Below, in pieces: positions 4,959-5,207 of a stretch of 5,207 bases of DNA. A program made the position numbers and the translations under genes. The stretch is from contig JABIDZ010000017.1 of the NCBI GenBank assembly GCA_018651445.1, forward strand, positions 1 through 5,207, written 5' to 3'. The notes beneath the pieces are model-generated. The model saw only the letters and a program-made list of their open reading frames with translations. It ran no database searches and was not told the origin of the DNA. This stretch comes from Candidatus Iainarchaeum sp. (lineage in GTDB: Archaea > Iainarchaeota > Iainarchaeia > Iainarchaeales > JAAZKV01). Each line of letters begins with the position of its first letter. The stretch's first letter is position 1.

Positions 4959-5207
4959 AGGTTTTATTCTAACATTTGATTCATTCTTGGGCGTAGTACT
5001 CTTGTTCTTCCTTTTCCTTGCATCTTTTTTCTATATCTCGCAAGTTAATTTTGATTCTTGGAATTCAATCGATTTAATCGATCTAGCTAGAGACGAATTA
5101 ACAGTACTTGAAAAGAACGGGGTTTTTGAAAATGCAATTCTTGGAAATTCTTCAGAGTTAATAAGACAAAATATTAATTCGGCTCCAAATCCGATTTGTT
5201 TTGAAGC
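4948..5207 (+). CDS. Start of a pilin-like membrane-anchored protein (3' truncated, TTG start)
   Basis: An open frame runs from TTG 4948 to the window edge, giving 86 complete codons. No ATG lies near the start, and AAGGAG at 4933-4938 supports the TTG. The N-terminus, MNDKG|FILTFD, has Gly at -1 and Asp at +6, the same spacing as the preceding gene's QVFSPD. A strongly hydrophobic helix (about residues 12-31) ending FFYI follows. Beyond it come an acidic segment (LIDLARDELTVLEKNG) and a stretch ending PNPICFEA, with one cysteine so far. The helix, Asp/Leu-rich segment and 'LEKNG' order resembles small pilin-like proteins that neighbour class III pilins in DPANN archaea, by recollection. The 11-base overlap with the preceding gene implies co-translation. 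I infer a fourth pilin-family subunit; the C-terminal domain is not visible. Confidence 0.75.
   Translation, partial: MNDKGFILTFDSFLGVVLLFFLFLASFFYISQVNFDSWNSIDLIDLARDELTVLEKNGVFENAILGNSSELIRQNINSAPNPICFE

Noticed and set aside
4948..4983. Bacterial type IV prepilin (G|FxxxE) reading of the last gene
   Set aside because: G|FILTFD looks superficially bacterial but lacks Glu at +5. The neighbours have archaeal class III QxSxE signals and the promoter is a TATA box, so an archaeal pilin-like variant fits better.
1..5207. CRISPR array, tRNA/rRNA gene or insertion sequence
   Set aside because: No regularly spaced short repeats, cloverleaf-like segments, terminal inverted repeats or transposase motifs were seen. 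Coding sequence fills nearly the whole window.

Overview
The window looks like a piece of an AT-rich archaeal genome. The gene style (class III pilin-type N-termini, LamG repeats, overlapping short reading frames, GGTG-type ribosome binding sites, a TATA-box promoter) recalls uncultivated DPANN lineages such as Woesearchaeota, Pacearchaeota or Diapherotrites. That placement is an inference from style, because the window holds no marker gene. All genes lie on the + strand and the standard code suffices (stops TAA, TAG, TAA, TAA).

Layout: (1) 1-331 is the 3' end of a secreted or surface protein ending in an Ig-like beta domain. (2) 332-423 is the only real intergenic region, with a possible hairpin and a good archaeal TATA box. 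(3) 424-3984 encodes a 1186-residue surface protein: a class III (type IV pilin-like) N-terminus, two Ig-like domains, three LamG (concanavalin A-like) domains and a cysteine-bearing beta domain. (4) 4019-4417 encodes a 132-residue pilin-like protein. (5) 4410-4958 encodes a 182-residue pilin-like protein, overlapping gene 4 by 8 bases. (6) 4948-5207 is the start of another pilin-like protein, beginning at TTG, overlapping gene 5 by 11 bases and cut by the window edge.

The four genes from 424 onward look like one transcription unit for an archaeal type IV pilus-like surface structure. The giant LamG protein would be the adhesive subunit carried on a pilin stalk. The three small proteins would be major or minor pilins. 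Two of the four N-termini have the classical Glu at +5 after the predicted cleavage site. The other two replace it with an Asp at +6, so the operon appears to encode two subunit classes. The truncated first gene shares an Ig-like domain with the giant protein, down to identical cysteine spacing, so the locus may be a longer array of related surface proteins. No pilus ATPase, membrane platform or prepilin peptidase is visible here.
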